Part shown: positions 4,738 through 5,082 of the stretch, piece after piece | How positions within the stretch are numbered: the stretch's first letter is position 1 | Layout: each line of letters opens with the position of its first letter | Assembly: GCA_900770645.1 (NCBI GenBank) | Contig: CAAGKY010000236.1 | Span: 1 to 5,082 of the forward strand | Length of the DNA: 5,082 nt | Direction: 5' to 3' | Source: Bacilli bacterium | GTDB taxonomy: Bacteria > Bacillota_I > Bacilli_A > ML615J-28 > CAG-313 | The notes under the pieces: generated by a model | Seen by the model: the letters and a program-made list of their open reading frames with translations, nothing else | What the model was told of the DNA's origin: nothing | Database searches by the model: none | Position numbers and translations under genes: made by a program

Positions 4738-5082
4738 ATGGGAAGACCAAAAGGTGGAAAAAATAAAGAATGGACTAAAGAGCAAAAATACAAAATTATT
4801 ACACCTGTTCTTAATGGACAAAAGAGTGCCTCTCAATTAATGAAAGAATTGGGTATACACAAAGGAATGATTTGTAAATGGGTTGAACGTTATAATGAAG
4901 GAGGAATAGAAGCTTTAGAAAATCAACGTAAACCCGGTAATCCATTACTTAAGTATTCAAGACGAAAAGAATTAACACCAATCGAACAACTTGAATATGA
5001 AAACATGTTACTAAGAATCGAGAACGAACGATTAAAAAAAGGGTACACCGAGAAGGATGTTCTTTTAGCCCTAGAGAAATTA
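4738..5082 (+). CDS. IS3-type transposase OrfA (helix-turn-helix), cut by window end
   Basis: The frame is open for 115 codons to the last base, so the gene is partial at its 3' end. It starts MGRPKGGKNKEWTKEQK. Residues about 14-54 form a helix-turn-helix of the IS3 OrfA (HTH_Tnp_1/HTH_28) type: SASQLMKELGIHKGMICKWV (30-49), then the typical YNEGGIEALENQRKPGNPL turn-rich stretch. Residues 85-101 (starting LEYENMLLRIEN, ending RLKK) form a short leucine-zipper-like helix, as in IS3 OrfA proteins that dimerise. In such elements OrfA binds the element ends, and the DDE catalytic part is made from a downstream OrfB by -1 frameshifting; OrfB would lie beyond the window. An A7 run at codons 99-101 is slippery, but whether it is used is unknown. 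The family call is good; whether the element is intact or mobile cannot be judged. Confidence 0.8.
   Translation, partial: MGRPKGGKNKEWTKEQKYKIITPVLNGQKSASQLMKELGIHKGMICKWVERYNEGGIEALENQRKPGNPLLKYSRRKELTPIEQLEYENMLLRIENERLKKGYTEKDVLLALEKL

Overview
The window is strongly AT-rich. Codons are A/T-biased, all five complete genes end in TAA, and tryptophan is written TGG, with no in-frame TGA. Clean GGAGG-type ribosome binding sites, extended -10 promoters and intrinsic terminators with U tracts point to a low-GC Firmicute or deep Bacilli relative (Erysipelotrichia, RF39 or Izemoplasma-like) using the standard genetic code rather than a Mycoplasma. Several predicted proteins resemble families common in gut and sediment Bacilli. 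The assignment is inferred from composition and protein families only.

Layout, left to right. Positions 1-193 are a regulatory region between two divergent genes. It has a minus-strand ribosome binding site at the left edge, a good minus-strand promoter, and two copies of a 16-17 bp sequence in perfect inverted orientation, one near each transcription start. A DUF975-type multi-spanning membrane protein (194-796) follows and ends in a terminator. Next is a small four-helix membrane protein (915-1376) whose ribosome binding site sits in the loop of a predicted 12-bp mRNA hairpin; it also ends in a terminator. A two-gene operon (1451-2357) pairs a membrane-anchored DUF4430 (transcobalamin-C-terminus-like) protein with an ECF-transporter S-component-like membrane protein; the two overlap by 11 nt. 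A 739-residue lipoprotein (2406-4625) has its own promoter. It carries Ig-like domains, a helical repeat segment and an Amidase_2 peptidoglycan amidase domain with all zinc ligands present and an insertion of about 140 residues. A terminator hairpin and a new extended -10 promoter then lead into an IS3-type transposase OrfA (4738 onward), cut by the right edge.

All visible complete genes encode membrane or cell-surface proteins. The DUF4430/S-component pair most plausibly works in vitamin or cofactor uptake with an ECF energising module encoded elsewhere. The lipoprotein is most plausibly an outward-facing cell-wall hydrolase. Apart from the overlapping pair, each gene appears to be its own transcription unit. 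I found no tRNA, rRNA, CRISPR array or known riboswitch. The most unusual items are the paired operators at the left, the ribosome-binding-site hairpin at 881-934, the DUF4430/S-component pair, and the inserted amidase.
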